Assembly: GCF_004571135.1 (NCBI RefSeq) | Contig: NZ_SPSB01000001.1 | Location: 620,001 to 684,000, forward strand | Source: Algoriphagus kandeliae | GTDB lineage: Bacteria; Bacteroidota; Bacteroidia; Cytophagales; Cyclobacteriaceae | DNA length: 64,000 nt | Reading direction: 5' to 3' | Part shown: one piece after another, positions 42,596 through 51,632 of the stretch | How positions within the stretch are numbered: the first letter of the stretch is position 1 | How the letters are laid out: the number at the start of each line of letters is the position of its first letter | The notes under the pieces: model-generated | Database searches by the model: none | What the model saw: only the letters and a program-made list of their open reading frames with translations | What the model was told of the DNA's origin: nothing | Translations under genes and position numbers: made by a program

Positions 42596-42787
42596 TATTT
42601 ATCGTAAAATAAAATTTTGCATAAATAAAGATAAGTAAAATTAAAAGTTAAAAAAGAAACAGTGATCTATATTTTATATGGATTTAATTAATCTAGCAAA
42701 ATAAATATCTAAAATAATCTTGAACTTTAAATTTATAATCTATCAAATAAAGGATTGTATATTTCTAATGTGATTTTAAAAATGAAA
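42596..42787. other. Very A+T-rich gap upstream of the HTH gene
   Basis: By hand count 42601-42780 holds about 29 G or C in 180 bases (about 16%). It contains no ORF. It should hold the promoter of the HTH gene but I see no full TAnnTTTG. Such tracts are typical of curved DNA or silencer-bound regions. Confidence 0.6.
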
Positions 42788-42811
42788 AAGACAGACCAAT
42801 CGACCTGTCTT
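42788..42811 (-). terminator. Intrinsic terminator after the outer-membrane-type protein
   Basis: Minus-strand stem pairs 42788-42794 with 42805-42811 (seven pairs, ten-base loop) with U-rich sequence following. Confidence 0.7.
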
Positions 42812-42817
42812 GTTTTT

Positions 42818-43453
42818 TTATTTTTTTGGATTTAGAACAAAGGATAAACCCATACTAAATTGTCCTATCCCTCCATCTGATGTAAAAATTCTTCCATATT
42901 CCGCTCTCCAGGAGACTTTGCTGAAATCCTTACCTGCGGCTATGCCGAAGTTAGTTGCAAAATTCCCTCCACATCCCTCACAAAGTCCCTGTATATATTT
43001 TGGAGCTATTGTTAATTCAAATTTGTCTTTAACGATTGGTTGAGTGAAAAATAGGGTAGGTTGAGTTTGCCAAGTAGTCCCCATACCACCACCAACTCCG
43101 GTTCCGACTGGTAAGAAAAAAGCAATCCGATTTGGAACCAATGCGAATTTTGGACCAATTCCGATGATAGTCGTTCCTGTGTCTTCCTCTCCATTTAACC
43201 AGTTGTGATCAATTTTTGCCCTTAGGTCAATCTTATCAGATAATCCGACGCCAATGTTTGCTCCTATATGTGAGGCTCCATTTGACTCACTATCATTTCC
43301 GGTATTTGTATAGTAGGGGGTCATTTCTAATTGTCCTGATCCCAGAGTTCGGGCGTTTTGAAGGTCAGAAAAAACCGGTACACAACTTGAAATTAGGAGG
43401 ATCAGGTATATCTGAGCCAATGCCACACTTGTAATCCTTGAGTAAGTTTTCAT
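42818..43453 (-). CDS. Probable outer-membrane beta-barrel protein with lipoprotein-like signal
   Basis: 211 residues. Signal sequence MKTYSRITSVALAQIYLILL ends in I-S-S-C, a possible lipobox (Cys24). The rest alternates hydrophobic and polar residues in many glycine-rich strands (for example ASHIGANIGVGLSDKIDLRA and GPKFALVPNRIAFFLPVG) and ends with aromatic-containing strand GQFSMGLSFVLNPKK, as in small outer-membrane barrels. A lipidated barrel is unusual, so either reading may be incomplete. Its ATG overlaps the stop of the hydroxylase gene (ATGA), so the two are one operon. Confidence 0.65.
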   Translation of the reverse strand: MKTYSRITSVALAQIYLILLISSCVPVFSDLQNARTLGSGQLEMTPYYTNTGNDSESNGASHIGANIGVGLSDKIDLRAKIDHNWLNGEEDTGTTIIGIGPKFALVPNRIAFFLPVGTGVGGGMGTTWQTQPTLFFTQPIVKDKFELTIAPKYIQGLCEGCGGNFATNFGIAAGKDFSKVSWRAEYGRIFTSDGGIGQFSMGLSFVLNPKK

Positions 43454-44079
43454 AGCTTTTGATTTTGGTTAGTGATGGGAAAATTTGTTTTGTGGAAATA
43501 CTTTTTCAGCATGCTTTGGTTGATAATGTCACTTTTGGGAGGTTGAGTCCCGAAAAGCCAATCCCATAAAGAGGTGCTAAAGCTATAACCATGATGAGGT
43601 CTGTGATAATGGTGTAGGATATGGGCTCTTTGTACTCTTGGGAAAAAGTATCTACCTATTGGCTGATGTAAGAGGTAATGGATTAGATTGTATGTGGAAA
43701 ACCCTCCAAGTAATCCAGAAAAAATGGGTGTATATCCTCCACTTTGTATGGATAGCTTTAGTGCGATAAGAAATATCAATAGAAACACCAACCGATGAGG
43801 TAGTTTGACTTTTAAGTCCTGGGGGTTTCGGTGATGTTCGTGGTGGTGAAATAGATTATCCTTTGAACCTGGAATAATCAATTCATGCATTAAAAAACGA
43901 TGAATGAAGTACTCCAAAAAGGTCCAAAGAAGCCATCCTGTACTAAAAAGAATTAGGAATGAAACCTTTGGATCAGATGCTATAACCTTTTCAAGGACTA
44001 ATAAACTGCTGAAAATTCCTAGACTGATAAATAAACAGGCTTTTAATGGAAGGGGAGGTCTTTGAATGCTGGTTTTCAT
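43450..44079 (-). CDS. Fatty acid hydroxylase / sterol desaturase family membrane enzyme
   Basis: 209 residues with about four TM segments. Di-iron histidine boxes are present: H60-RFLM-H65, H78-HHEHH83, H134-x3-H138, and H153-ILHHYH-159 followed by HHG. The small size and box spacing match fatty acid 2-hydroxylase (FA2H/Scs7) and carotenoid hydroxylase relatives. It inserts a hydroxyl group on a lipid in the inner membrane using oxygen. First gene of an operon with the outer-membrane-type protein. A link to 2-hydroxylated sphingo- or sulfonolipids is possible but not proven. Confidence 0.88.
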   Translation of the reverse strand: MKTSIQRPPLPLKACLFISLGIFSSLLVLEKVIASDPKVSFLILFSTGWLLWTFLEYFIHRFLMHELIIPGSKDNLFHHHEHHRNPQDLKVKLPHRLVFLLIFLIALKLSIQSGGYTPIFSGLLGGFSTYNLIHYLLHQPIGRYFFPRVQRAHILHHYHRPHHGYSFSTSLWDWLFGTQPPKSDIINQSMLKKYFHKTNFPITNQNQKL

Positions 44080-44271
44080 GGCTTTTTTTGATGAAGTTAT
44101 TTCTTCACCTGCCCAACCAGAAATTGAAAATTCTGATTAACTCGTTGAAAAATGTGATTATTACCTAAAAAGGAAAAGACTAAAAGATTAAATAATTATT
44201 ATTTGCAAATTTTGCCTTCAAAGAGAATTGATTTAGTGTTTTGTAATAACAATACTAACAACATAAAAGAA

Positions 44272-44301
44272 AAAAGACTGGCTAAATAAGGCCAGTCTTT
44301 T
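44272..44301 (-). terminator. Intrinsic terminator after the ferritin gene
   Basis: Eleven-pair stem (44272-44282 with 44291-44301, eight-base loop) with U-rich 3' flank on the minus strand. The rest of the gap 44080-44271 is A+T-rich with no gene that I can see. Confidence 0.8.
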
Positions 44302-44321
44302 CACTTTTAATGCATAAATCT

Positions 44322-44879
44322 TTATTCCCCTTGTCCTCCAGAATCAGCATGTGCTGCAGCATTTAGTTTGCCAAGTTCCTGGTCTATCGTCCAAAGTCCA
44401 ATGCCTTCTTCTCCGATTATGTCGAACAATTCCAGGGCTCTTCTAGACATGGTTTCCTCTTCTCGCTGTTCGGTTACATACCATTGCATAAAGCTGAAGG
44501 TTGCGAAATCTTTCACAGTAAAGGCATGGTCTACAATATGATTGATGGATTTGGTTACCTGTATCTCATGCTCCAAAATCAATTCAAAAACCTCTCTAAG
44601 AGAATTGAAATTATGACGAATTCCTGTGATTTCCGGCTGTATTGCGTGACCTCCAGCCTCATTTACATAATGAAACAACTTCATCATGTGCATACGCTCC
44701 TCATCGGCATGGGTATATAGGTAATTGGCTGCATTCTCATAGCCCATCTTGTGACACCAAGACGCCATAGAAAGGTAATAAGCCGAACTTTTACCCTCCA
44801 TTTCGATTTGCTTGTTCAACAACTGTTCTGTATCTGTCAACAATGATCGTTGCAATGTGACTATTTCTCTTTCTTTCAT
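44322..44879 (-). CDS. Ferritin
   Basis: 185 residues forming a four-helix bundle. Ferroxidase-type residues lie in NKQIEMEGKSSAYYLSMASW (Glu/Tyr), A-D-E-E-R-M-H-M (E-E-x-x-H), I-L-E-H-E-I (Glu) and W-Y-V-T-E-Q-R-E-E-E (E-Q). It stores iron as ferric mineral in a 24-mer in the cytoplasm. The N-terminus is about ten residues longer than FtnA and the C-terminal tail (AAAHADSGGQGE) is disordered. Own terminator; 95 bases from the upstream peptidase gene. Confidence 0.92.
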   Translation of the reverse strand: MKEREIVTLQRSLLTDTEQLLNKQIEMEGKSSAYYLSMASWCHKMGYENAANYLYTHADEERMHMMKLFHYVNEAGGHAIQPEITGIRHNFNSLREVFELILEHEIQVTKSINHIVDHAFTVKDFATFSFMQWYVTEQREEETMSRRALELFDIIGEEGIGLWTIDQELGKLNAAAHADSGGQGE

Positions 44880-44974
44880 AACTATCTTATTTATACACCA
44901 AATAAACCAATTCTAAGGAAACAAGTTTCATGGAGCTCCTTTATCTACTAAATTTAGAATTGATTTAATTAAGT

Positions 44975-46318
44975 CTATCTAGTTAATGGAGATGGGAAAA
45001 CGGCCAAGCTTTCTCCTCCTAACTCAGATACAGACTGCACTGCAAAGAAGTAATTGTCTTTGGAGTAGGGAAGGGAAATCTCTGTGTCAGTAGTGAAAAA
45101 TTTCTTTTCCCACATCGGTGAACTTGTCTCCCGCATCAATACATAATAGCCTTTGACTTTTCCGGTTTTAGGTGCTTGCCAAACTAGTTTGGAGAAATTG
45201 CTAAGTCCTCTCACGTCGATTCGTACTTCCTCCGGCATTCCCGCAGAAAGGGCTAGGTTGGCCAATGAAGAGAGGTTGACTGCGGAAATTTTTCGCAGGT
45301 ATTCAAAATCCATGAATTCAGGTAAATCACCGTATTGAATCCCATCTTCTACACGAACATTTTCATGCTGATAGTAGAAGTTTTCATTCATTTCTGACAT
45401 TCGAACTGCCGTGAATCCATTTCTAGCGAAAGCAGTTTGGTCACCGCCTCTCAAGAATCGATCAGGTCTGTAAATCAATTTTACCTCCATTTGATCTACG
45501 TAGCGCTCCCCAGTCTCTTTGATGTATCGAGCTAATTGTCGGGAAGGACTATCATTGTCAGAACCACTATATCTTCGGATTGCTGCCATTCGCTCGGTTT
45601 CAGCTACTGGAATTGTTTCTGAGAAAATCCTCATTTTTAGATTGTCCTTGATCAAAGTACCTGAGGATTCGCTATTCCCAACGATGTCATTATTAAGAAC
45701 TGCTATCAGGTTTTTTCCTTCCTCCTTGATTTTATCGGATAAATAGGTAGCACCTTTAAGACCTTGCTCTTCCCCTGTAAATGCCACAAATATGATGGTT
45801 GCCGGAAATTCTCGTGAAGCCATTACTCGGGCTAATTCAATAACCAAGGCAGTTCCACTTCCATCGTCATTGGCACCCGGAGCTGGATTATTAGCATCCA
45901 TGACGTCTTTATTGCGAGAATCCATGTGCCCGGAAACTATAAAAACTCGGTCATCATTTGGATCAGTTCCTTTCAATGTAGCCATGACATTGGCGGCAGG
46001 AGAATCTTCCTGAATACGTCTTCCATCAGCCGGAATGGTGAATTCATCAATGATAGCAGTCATTCGTCCTCCAGACTGAGCTGCAAATGACTCAAATTTG
46101 CCTAATACCCAAGCTTGAGCCGCAAGCATTCCATTTTCTGCGTCTCGATTAAGGGTATGTCTTGAATTGAAAGAGGCAAGTTTTCTTACATAAGCCTCTA
46201 GGGTGTCCGCTGAAACCTCTTGAACCATTTGGTTAATAAATGGATCGCGATTTACAAGTGTTTGGGCACCAACTTGAAGTGTACTGAAAATAAAAAGGGT
46301 GAATAAAATTTTTCTCAT
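44975..46318 (-). CDS. Exported M28 family aminopeptidase with C-terminal fibronectin-III-like domain
   Basis: 447 residues with signal peptide (MRKILFTLFIFSTLQVGAQ). The zinc site is visible: SGHMDSR (His131, Asp133), GANDDGSG (Asp151), and F-T-G-E-E-Q-G (catalytic Glu183, ligand Glu184), with the downstream His in the YQHENVRVEDG region. Residues 365-447 look like a fibronectin-III sandwich (SNFSKLVWQAPKTGKVKGYY). It releases N-terminal residues from peptides outside the cytoplasm. Divergent from the DinB gene. Confidence 0.92.
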   Translation of the reverse strand: MRKILFTLFIFSTLQVGAQTLVNRDPFINQMVQEVSADTLEAYVRKLASFNSRHTLNRDAENGMLAAQAWVLGKFESFAAQSGGRMTAIIDEFTIPADGRRIQEDSPAANVMATLKGTDPNDDRVFIVSGHMDSRNKDVMDANNPAPGANDDGSGTALVIELARVMASREFPATIIFVAFTGEEQGLKGATYLSDKIKEEGKNLIAVLNNDIVGNSESSGTLIKDNLKMRIFSETIPVAETERMAAIRRYSGSDNDSPSRQLARYIKETGERYVDQMEVKLIYRPDRFLRGGDQTAFARNGFTAVRMSEMNENFYYQHENVRVEDGIQYGDLPEFMDFEYLRKISAVNLSSLANLALSAGMPEEVRIDVRGLSNFSKLVWQAPKTGKVKGYYVLMRETSSPMWEKKFFTTDTEISLPYSKDNYFFAVQSVSELGGESLAVFPSPLTR

Positions 46319-46384
46319 TGTAAGGTTGGTTTTATACTAAACCCTAAATTTATCTACTGAGACATAAAGTTTAGCTCTTTTTAC

Positions 46385-46900
46385 ATGGATAACTTCAATT
46401 TGCCTAAGAAAGGCGATTACCCCGCTTATTATGATCATTATCTGAGCTTATTGGGTGGGTCAGATTATTGTCAGCTTATTCAGGATCAAATTGCTGATTT
46501 GGAGGAATTATTTTCTACAAAATCCGAAGAATGGTTCAATACACCATATGAAATCGGGAAATGGACACCCAAAGAAGTTTTGGGTCATGTGATAGACACA
46601 GAACGGATTATGACTTTTCGTGGTCTTTGCTTTGCAAGAGGGGAGCGGTCCTCCTTACCTGGATTTGATCAAGATCCCTATGTCCTTCATGCCCGGTTTG
46701 GCCAAGTTTCGGAAAAGTTGCTTTTTGAGGATTTTGTTGCTCAAAGAAAAGCTTTAATTACCCTGATACGAACGCTGTCAGAAGATATGCTGGATTTTGT
46801 AGGGGAGGCCAACGGAAGCCCTATTACACCAAGAGCCTTGTTTTGGATCATTCCAGGTCATTTTATCCATCACTTGAATATTCTTAAAAATCGATATTAA
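46385..46900 (+). CDS. DinB-family putative metal-dependent hydrolase
   Basis: 171 residues, four-helix bundle. The three histidine ligands are probably in V-L-G-H-V-I-D-T-E (about 69), and the C-terminal P-G-H-F-I-H-H-L (His about 160 and 164). DinB/YfiT members act as thiol transferases or hydrolases; the substrate is unknown here. First gene of a tight operon: one base separates it from the PhzF gene. No DNA-damage promoter is seen. Confidence 0.88.
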   Translation: MDNFNLPKKGDYPAYYDHYLSLLGGSDYCQLIQDQIADLEELFSTKSEEWFNTPYEIGKWTPKEVLGHVIDTERIMTFRGLCFARGERSSLPGFDQDPYVLHARFGQVSEKLLFEDFVAQRKALITLIRTLSEDMLDFVGEANGSPITPRALFWIIPGHFIHHLNILKNRY

Positions 46901-46901
46901 A

Positions 46902-47699
46902 ATGGAATTGACACTCGGAGTAGTAGATGCATTTACTTCAAAACCTTTTTCTGGGAACCCAGCAGCTGTTTGCTTACTAGATAAAGAAATCTCTTCGGAA
47001 TTGATGCAGCAAATTGCGATGGAGATGAATCTAAGTGAGACTGCATTTGTACAGCGAACAAATCAGATTGGTCATTATAATTTAAGGTGGTTTACTCCAA
47101 CCCTAGAGATTGACTTATGTGGTCATGCTACCTTGGCTTCAGGTCGCTGGATGTTACGCAAAGGTTGGGCTACTCCATCAGATTCTATTCATTTTCATAC
47201 GCGAAGTGGAGAATTGATTGTTCGGGCAGCCGAATCAAAGTTGGAAATGAACTTTCCCCTTATTCCTACCTATGAGGATCAACATCCGGTTTATTCCGAT
47301 TATTTATTTGGTAAAAAGATCGTAAAGGCAGCTAGGTTGAATAAAAACTGGATTTTTCAATTAGAAAATGAAGACGCCGTTCGAAGCTTAATCCCTGATT
47401 TTATGGAAATAGCCAAGCACAGTGAAGAAGGCTTTATAATTACTGCTGCCGGTGAAAAATTTGATATTGTTTCCAGATTTTTCGGACCAAATGTCGGAGT
47501 TCCAGAAGATCCAGTGACAGGGTTTGCGCATTGTGCTTTGATGGATTTTTGGTATCAGGAACTTGGAAAAATGAAATTACATGCCTTTCAGGCGAGTCGA
47601 AGAGGAGGAGAGTTATGGTTGGAAAAGCATGATGATCGTGTGCTCCTTCAAGGTGAAGCCGTTGTAGTATATCAAGCAGAAATGAAATTGGAATTATGA
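46902..47699 (+). CDS. PhzF family isomerase/epimerase
   Basis: 265 residues. The N-terminus VDAFTSKPFSGNPAAVCLLD is the PhzF/DapF-like hallmark. Also visible are MNLSETAFV (Glu acid-base), L-C-G-H-A-T-L-A and GVPEDPVTGFAHC. PhzF relatives do suprafacial hydrogen shifts on small metabolites; in non-phenazine bacteria the real substrate is unknown. No phenazine genes are present. Last four bases overlap the potassium channel start. Confidence 0.92.
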   Translation: MELTLGVVDAFTSKPFSGNPAAVCLLDKEISSELMQQIAMEMNLSETAFVQRTNQIGHYNLRWFTPTLEIDLCGHATLASGRWMLRKGWATPSDSIHFHTRSGELIVRAAESKLEMNFPLIPTYEDQHPVYSDYLFGKKIVKAARLNKNWIFQLENEDAVRSLIPDFMEIAKHSEEGFIITAAGEKFDIVSRFFGPNVGVPEDPVTGFAHCALMDFWYQELGKMKLHAFQASRRGGELWLEKHDDRVLLQGEAVVVYQAEMKLEL

Positions 47700-48403
47700 G
47701 TGAAGAAGTAGTAAAAAAACGTCCGATTTCCATGTCGCGGTATTTTAGGCACTTTACCAACTATTGGTTGACTGATGCCAGTTTTGGCTTGCTGCTTTTG
47801 ATTTTGCTTTTTACTGTTTTTGTGCTTCCCATTTTGATAGAATATGGGCATGTCCATATGCTGTTTGTAAATGCGGTTTTCCTTTTCCTTTTTTTCACTG
47901 GAATTTGGTCATCCAAAAATCAAATATTTGTTTTCGTTACTAGCGGATTATTCTTTACCCAGCTAGGTTTGCGAATTTTACGATTCAGTGATATTCCGAT
48001 TGAATTTTACCTGTTGGAGCGGATCGTGGGTATCATGAATATGATGGTATTCATTTTACTCAACTTCCGACTTTTATTTCGTGATCGAGAAATCAACTTT
48101 TACAGGGTTGTTGGGGCAATTAATGTCTATTTAAGTGTAGCGATTTTAGGTGCCTTTGTTTTTGAAATTATCCACTTGACTATTGGGAACAGCATTCAAG
48201 GAATTGACCGGGAGTTAGTGGGGCTTGACGAAGACTTTGCGGAGTATATTTATTTCAGTATGGTTTCTCTTACCACGGTCGGTTTCGGTGATTTATATCC
48301 AATCAACATTTTGTCTAAAATGCTCTCTGTGTTTTTATCGACCATTGGAATTCTATATCCTGCTGTGGTTATTGCCAAATTGGTAGGAGAGTCCCGACGC
48401 TAA
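47696..48403 (+). CDS. Potassium-channel family membrane protein
   Basis: 235 residues with about six hydrophobic segments. The pore helix and filter are SLTTVGFGDLYP (191-202), with the canonical T-V-G-F-G-D, so K+ selectivity is expected. Inner and outer pore helices flank it (about 140-162 and 205-229). The first four segments (about 28-48, 54-72, 76-95, 108-128) lack the regular Arg/Lys ladder of a voltage sensor. No RCK or cyclic nucleotide domain follows. Third gene of the DinB-PhzF-channel operon. Confidence 0.88.
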   Translation: MSEEVVKKRPISMSRYFRHFTNYWLTDASFGLLLLILLFTVFVLPILIEYGHVHMLFVNAVFLFLFFTGIWSSKNQIFVFVTSGLFFTQLGLRILRFSDIPIEFYLLERIVGIMNMMVFILLNFRLLFRDREINFYRVVGAINVYLSVAILGAFVFEIIHLTIGNSIQGIDRELVGLDEDFAEYIYFSMVSLTTVGFGDLYPINILSKMLSVFLSTIGILYPAVVIAKLVGESRR

Positions 48404-48473
48404 TTCCACTGGTGTAAATTCAACTGAAATTGACTTATTCTTAGATTATTTTCCCAAAAAAATCGAATTCACT

Positions 48474-49955
48474 ATGAGAAAAACTACGCTGATTCTTTTC
48501 CTGGCTTTCCTCTATCAAATAGGTTGGGCACAGGAAACAAGAAAACTTCCTGTCGAGACGAAAATCGAGAAAACAGCTGAAGTAACGATTAAAGGTAAAC
48601 GGGTCCCTTATCGTTCTATAGCTGGTACACAGCCCGTTTGGGATGAAAATGGTGATCCAATTGCCTCGCTATTTTATACTTATTACGAGCGGACAGACAT
48701 AAGTGACAAATCCAAAAGACCGTTGGTTATTTCTTTTAATGGAGGTCCAGGTTCGGCTTCTATTTGGATGCATTTAGCCTATACAGGCCCTGTTCTTTTG
48801 AAAATCGATGATGAAGGATATCCTGTTCAGCCGTATGGGACAAAAAGCAACCCGTATTCTATTTTGGATGTTGCAGATATCGTTTATGTTGATCCTGTCA
48901 ATACTGGCTATTCCAGAATCATCAATGAAGAAACACCTCGCTCTAAGTTCTTTGGTATCAATTCCGACATTGCTTATTTGGCTGATTGGGTAAATACATT
49001 CGTTACTCGTCAAAACCGTTGGGCTTCTCCAAAATATCTAATCGGAGAAAGCTATGGTACTACCCGGGTAGCTGGTCTAGTTTCAAGACTCCAAAACTCC
49101 CATTGGATGTATTTTAATGGAGTGATTTTGGTTTCTCCAACTGATATGGGGATTGAAAGAGGTGGTCCGGTTAAAATGGCAAACTACTTCCCGTATTATG
49201 CAGCTACAGCTTGGTATCATGGCCAACTTCCAGCTGATCTTCAAAGCAAAGATTTGGATGAAATCATTCCTGAAGTTGAGAAGTTTGCCGTGGAGGAAGC
49301 CTTGCCTGCGATGGTTAAAGGGGGAAGCCTTTCTGCTTCTGAAAAAGATGCGATGGCTGCAAAAATGGCTCGTTATTCTGGTTTGGATAAGGAGGTTTTT
49401 CTTCAGAATAATTTAATGGTTGGAACCAGCCTATTCTGGAAAGAGCTATTAAGGGATGAAGGAATGACGGTTGGGCGCTTAGATAGCCGTTATAAAGGAT
49501 TTGATCGTGCAGAAGCTGGCGAGCGATATGATTTTGACCCTGCTTTGACCAGCTGGAACCATGCTTTCGCACCAGCATTCAATCATTATGCAAAAAATGT
49601 ATTGGGTTTTGAAACTGACTTAACTTACAACCTTTTTGGACCAGTTCATCCTTGGGATCGATCCAATGAAACTACTGGCTATGATTTAGGTCAAGCTATG
49701 CGTCAGAATCCATATTTGCATTTGATGGTTCAGTCAGGATACTTTGATGGTGGTACAGATTTCTTCAATGCGAAATACAGCATGTGGCATATTGATCCAA
49801 ATGGGAAATTGGCAGATCGAATGACTTTTAAAGGCTATCGATCAGGACATATGATGTATTTGCGAACTGAAGATTTGGAAACTGCGAATGAAGATATCCG
49901 TCAGTTTATTCAAAATTCGATGGTTGGAGAAGGTATTCCAGCCAAGTATGAATAA
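48474..49955 (+). CDS. Exported S10 family serine carboxypeptidase
   Basis: 493 residues with signal peptide (to WAQ20). Catalytic Ser193 lies in GESYGTTR. The S10 oxyanion motif NGGPGS stands at 89-94. An Asp near 428 (Y-F-D-G-G-T-D) and a His near 460 (Y-R-S-G-H-M-M-Y) complete the triad. It removes C-terminal residues from peptides, normally at acidic pH, in the periplasm or outside. The gene is monocistronic and ends at a terminator. Confidence 0.92.
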   Translation: MRKTTLILFLAFLYQIGWAQETRKLPVETKIEKTAEVTIKGKRVPYRSIAGTQPVWDENGDPIASLFYTYYERTDISDKSKRPLVISFNGGPGSASIWMHLAYTGPVLLKIDDEGYPVQPYGTKSNPYSILDVADIVYVDPVNTGYSRIINEETPRSKFFGINSDIAYLADWVNTFVTRQNRWASPKYLIGESYGTTRVAGLVSRLQNSHWMYFNGVILVSPTDMGIERGGPVKMANYFPYYAATAWYHGQLPADLQSKDLDEIIPEVEKFAVEEALPAMVKGGSLSASEKDAMAAKMARYSGLDKEVFLQNNLMVGTSLFWKELLRDEGMTVGRLDSRYKGFDRAEAGERYDFDPALTSWNHAFAPAFNHYAKNVLGFETDLTYNLFGPVHPWDRSNETTGYDLGQAMRQNPYLHLMVQSGYFDGGTDFFNAKYSMWHIDPNGKLADRMTFKGYRSGHMMYLRTEDLETANEDIRQFIQNSMVGEGIPAKYE

Positions 49956-49963
49956 AGTTATTT

Positions 49964-49991
49964 AAGCCCGGGATTCAAACTCGGGCTTTTT
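49964..49991 (+). terminator. Intrinsic terminator after the S10 carboxypeptidase
   Basis: Seven-pair G+C-rich stem (49964-49970 with 49982-49988), eleven-base loop, then T-run. Confidence 0.8.
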
Positions 49992-50002
49992 TCTTCTCTA
50001 GA

Positions 50003-50881
50003 CTATAATTGGATCACTTTTTTAAAATCCTCGAAATTTTCGATTGTCTCGGTGCTTCCCAATAATTCACCAATAAGGCGAAAAACATCCAATAGATTCT
50101 TTCCGCTTTTCCTTAAATACTGGATGGAAGTTGCTCCTTCTGACTTGGAAAGTTTTTTCCCTTTTGGGCCTTTTAGTAAAGGATGATGAAAAAATGAAGT
50201 ATTTTCAAATAATTGATAATCAATAGAATTGGCTAAAAATAGTTGAGCTATACTTGAACTGTACAAATCCTTGCCTCTCACAATCAAATCAACTCCAAAA
50301 TGCATATCGTCAATCAAAGAGGTTAATTGATAAGCAGGCATTTCATCTTTCTTTCGAACTATAAAAAAAGCAACATCCTGTGGAAGGATCTCTTCCTTTT
50401 TAACTCCCGAGAAATCTGAAATGCTGATCAAATCTTCCTGAAGTGTATTGATTCTCCAAGCGGCTTCTTTTCTTGTTTTTGGAATATTTCTGTCTAGGCA
50501 GTGCCCTAAGTAATAGCCTGATGAATCCATCTGAGTTATTTTTTTCCGAGAACAGGTACAAGCAAAAAGCATTTTCTTTTCCCAAAGCTTATCCAATGCT
50601 TCTCGGTATAAATCCAAACGGTTAAGTTGAGTCCAATTGACCAAAAAATCTTCAGGATTTTTAGGCCCCATATCATAAGGAATTTCCAAAAATTCTAAGG
50701 TTTCGAAAATATCAACCAGGTATTCTATGCGGAAGCGTTCCCGGTCCAAATCATCGATACGGAGTAGAATTTTAGCTCCCGTTTTTTCTGCCAAGGCTTT
50801 TGTAACTAAAAAAGAATAGGCATTTCCTAGATGAAGGAATCCACTGGGCGTTGGAGCTATCCGAGTTAATTTGTATTCCAT
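50003..50881 (-). CDS. gluQ: Glutamyl-Q tRNA(Asp) synthetase
   Basis: 292 residues, about the catalytic half of GluRS, with no anticodon-binding domain. Class I signatures: P-S-G-F-L-H-L-G-N (HIGH box) at about 12-20 and GKKLSKSEG (KMSKS box). A zinc-type C-T-C-S...Y-Y-L-G-H-C set (about 118-144) separates GluQ-RS from GluRS. It attaches glutamate to queuosine at position 34 of tRNA(Asp). The start is 18 bases from the divergent DUF6503 start region. Confidence 0.9.
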   Translation of the reverse strand: MEYKLTRIAPTPSGFLHLGNAYSFLVTKALAEKTGAKILLRIDDLDRERFRIEYLVDIFETLEFLEIPYDMGPKNPEDFLVNWTQLNRLDLYREALDKLWEKKMLFACTCSRKKITQMDSSGYYLGHCLDRNIPKTRKEAAWRINTLQEDLISISDFSGVKKEEILPQDVAFFIVRKKDEMPAYQLTSLIDDMHFGVDLIVRGKDLYSSSIAQLFLANSIDYQLFENTSFFHHPLLKGPKGKKLSKSEGATSIQYLRKSGKNLLDVFRLIGELLGSTETIENFEDFKKVIQL

Positions 50882-50911
50882 AGGTCGAAATTACTTACAT
50901 TGAAAATAAAA

Positions 50912-51577
50912 ATGCGCTATTTATTCTTCCTTTATTTCTTGGCTTTTTTCGGCTGTCAGGGATCTGAAACAACTTCTTCTGCTGGCTTGGATTTAATTCA
51001 ACACTCGATCGCTTTTCATGACCCTCAAGGTCATTGGAAAAATTTTAAAGGGACACTTGAAATCCAAGACAGTTTGCCGCCTGGAAGAGAATCCAGACAG
51101 TACAGAGTAACCTTTGATAATAGCCAGTCAAAAATGGAATACCTGAAAAATGACCTTCATTTTACAGTATGGAATGATTCAGTTACAGTTTTGCTCGGTG
51201 AGATAGAAAAAGATAGGGCGTTGATGCTTAGAAATTATTACACCTATTTGTGGGGATTGCCCATGAAACTTCTTGACCCGGGAACAAATTTTAAATCTGA
51301 ACCTCAAAAAGAAGTTTTAAATGGAGAAGAATATTGGGTGGTGGAGGTGCCATACGAAAAGGACACCTGGTATTTTTATTTGCATCCTACGTCCTATGAA
51401 TTAAAGGCCTATAAGTTTTATCAGGACCTAGAAGCCCAAAAAGGTGAGATAATCTATTTAGATGGTTTGATGGAAATAGGTGGGATGAAGATTCCCCAAA
51501 ATAGAACTTGGTATAGAACTGAAGTGGATGAGTTTTTAGGGACAGATCAATTGATTGGGGCCTATTTTACTGATTAA
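50912..51577 (+). CDS. DUF6503-like lipoprotein
   Basis: 221 residues from ATG 50912; the frame opens with TTG at 50900. Lipoprotein signal MRYLFFLYFLAFFGC ends at Cys15. The mature part is a beta-rich domain with HDPQGHWKNFKGTLEI near the start and W-Y-F-Y-L-H-P-T-S-Y-E-L in the middle, like the DUF6503 proteins common in Bacteroidota. This fold resembles LolA-type lipid-binding half barrels. Function unknown. Followed 55 bases later by another exported protein on the same strand. Confidence 0.75.
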   Translation: MRYLFFLYFLAFFGCQGSETTSSAGLDLIQHSIAFHDPQGHWKNFKGTLEIQDSLPPGRESRQYRVTFDNSQSKMEYLKNDLHFTVWNDSVTVLLGEIEKDRALMLRNYYTYLWGLPMKLLDPGTNFKSEPQKEVLNGEEYWVVEVPYEKDTWYFYLHPTSYELKAYKFYQDLEAQKGEIIYLDGLMEIGGMKIPQNRTWYRTEVDEFLGTDQLIGAYFTD

Positions 51578-51632
51578 GTTCTTTTAACCCCAAATATTTT
51601 CGGGTAGGAAATCGGGAAGGTATTTTTGAAAA

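Noticed and set aside
42596..42787. Possible replication origin in the A+T-rich gap
   Set aside because: No DnaA-box cluster, and no dnaA/dnaN neighbour; dnaB lies far away at 56862.
44080..44271. Possible small RNA or mini-gene in the 242-base gap before ferritin
   Set aside because: A+T-rich, with no frame of recognisable family and no promoter-terminator pair of its own apart from the ferritin terminator.
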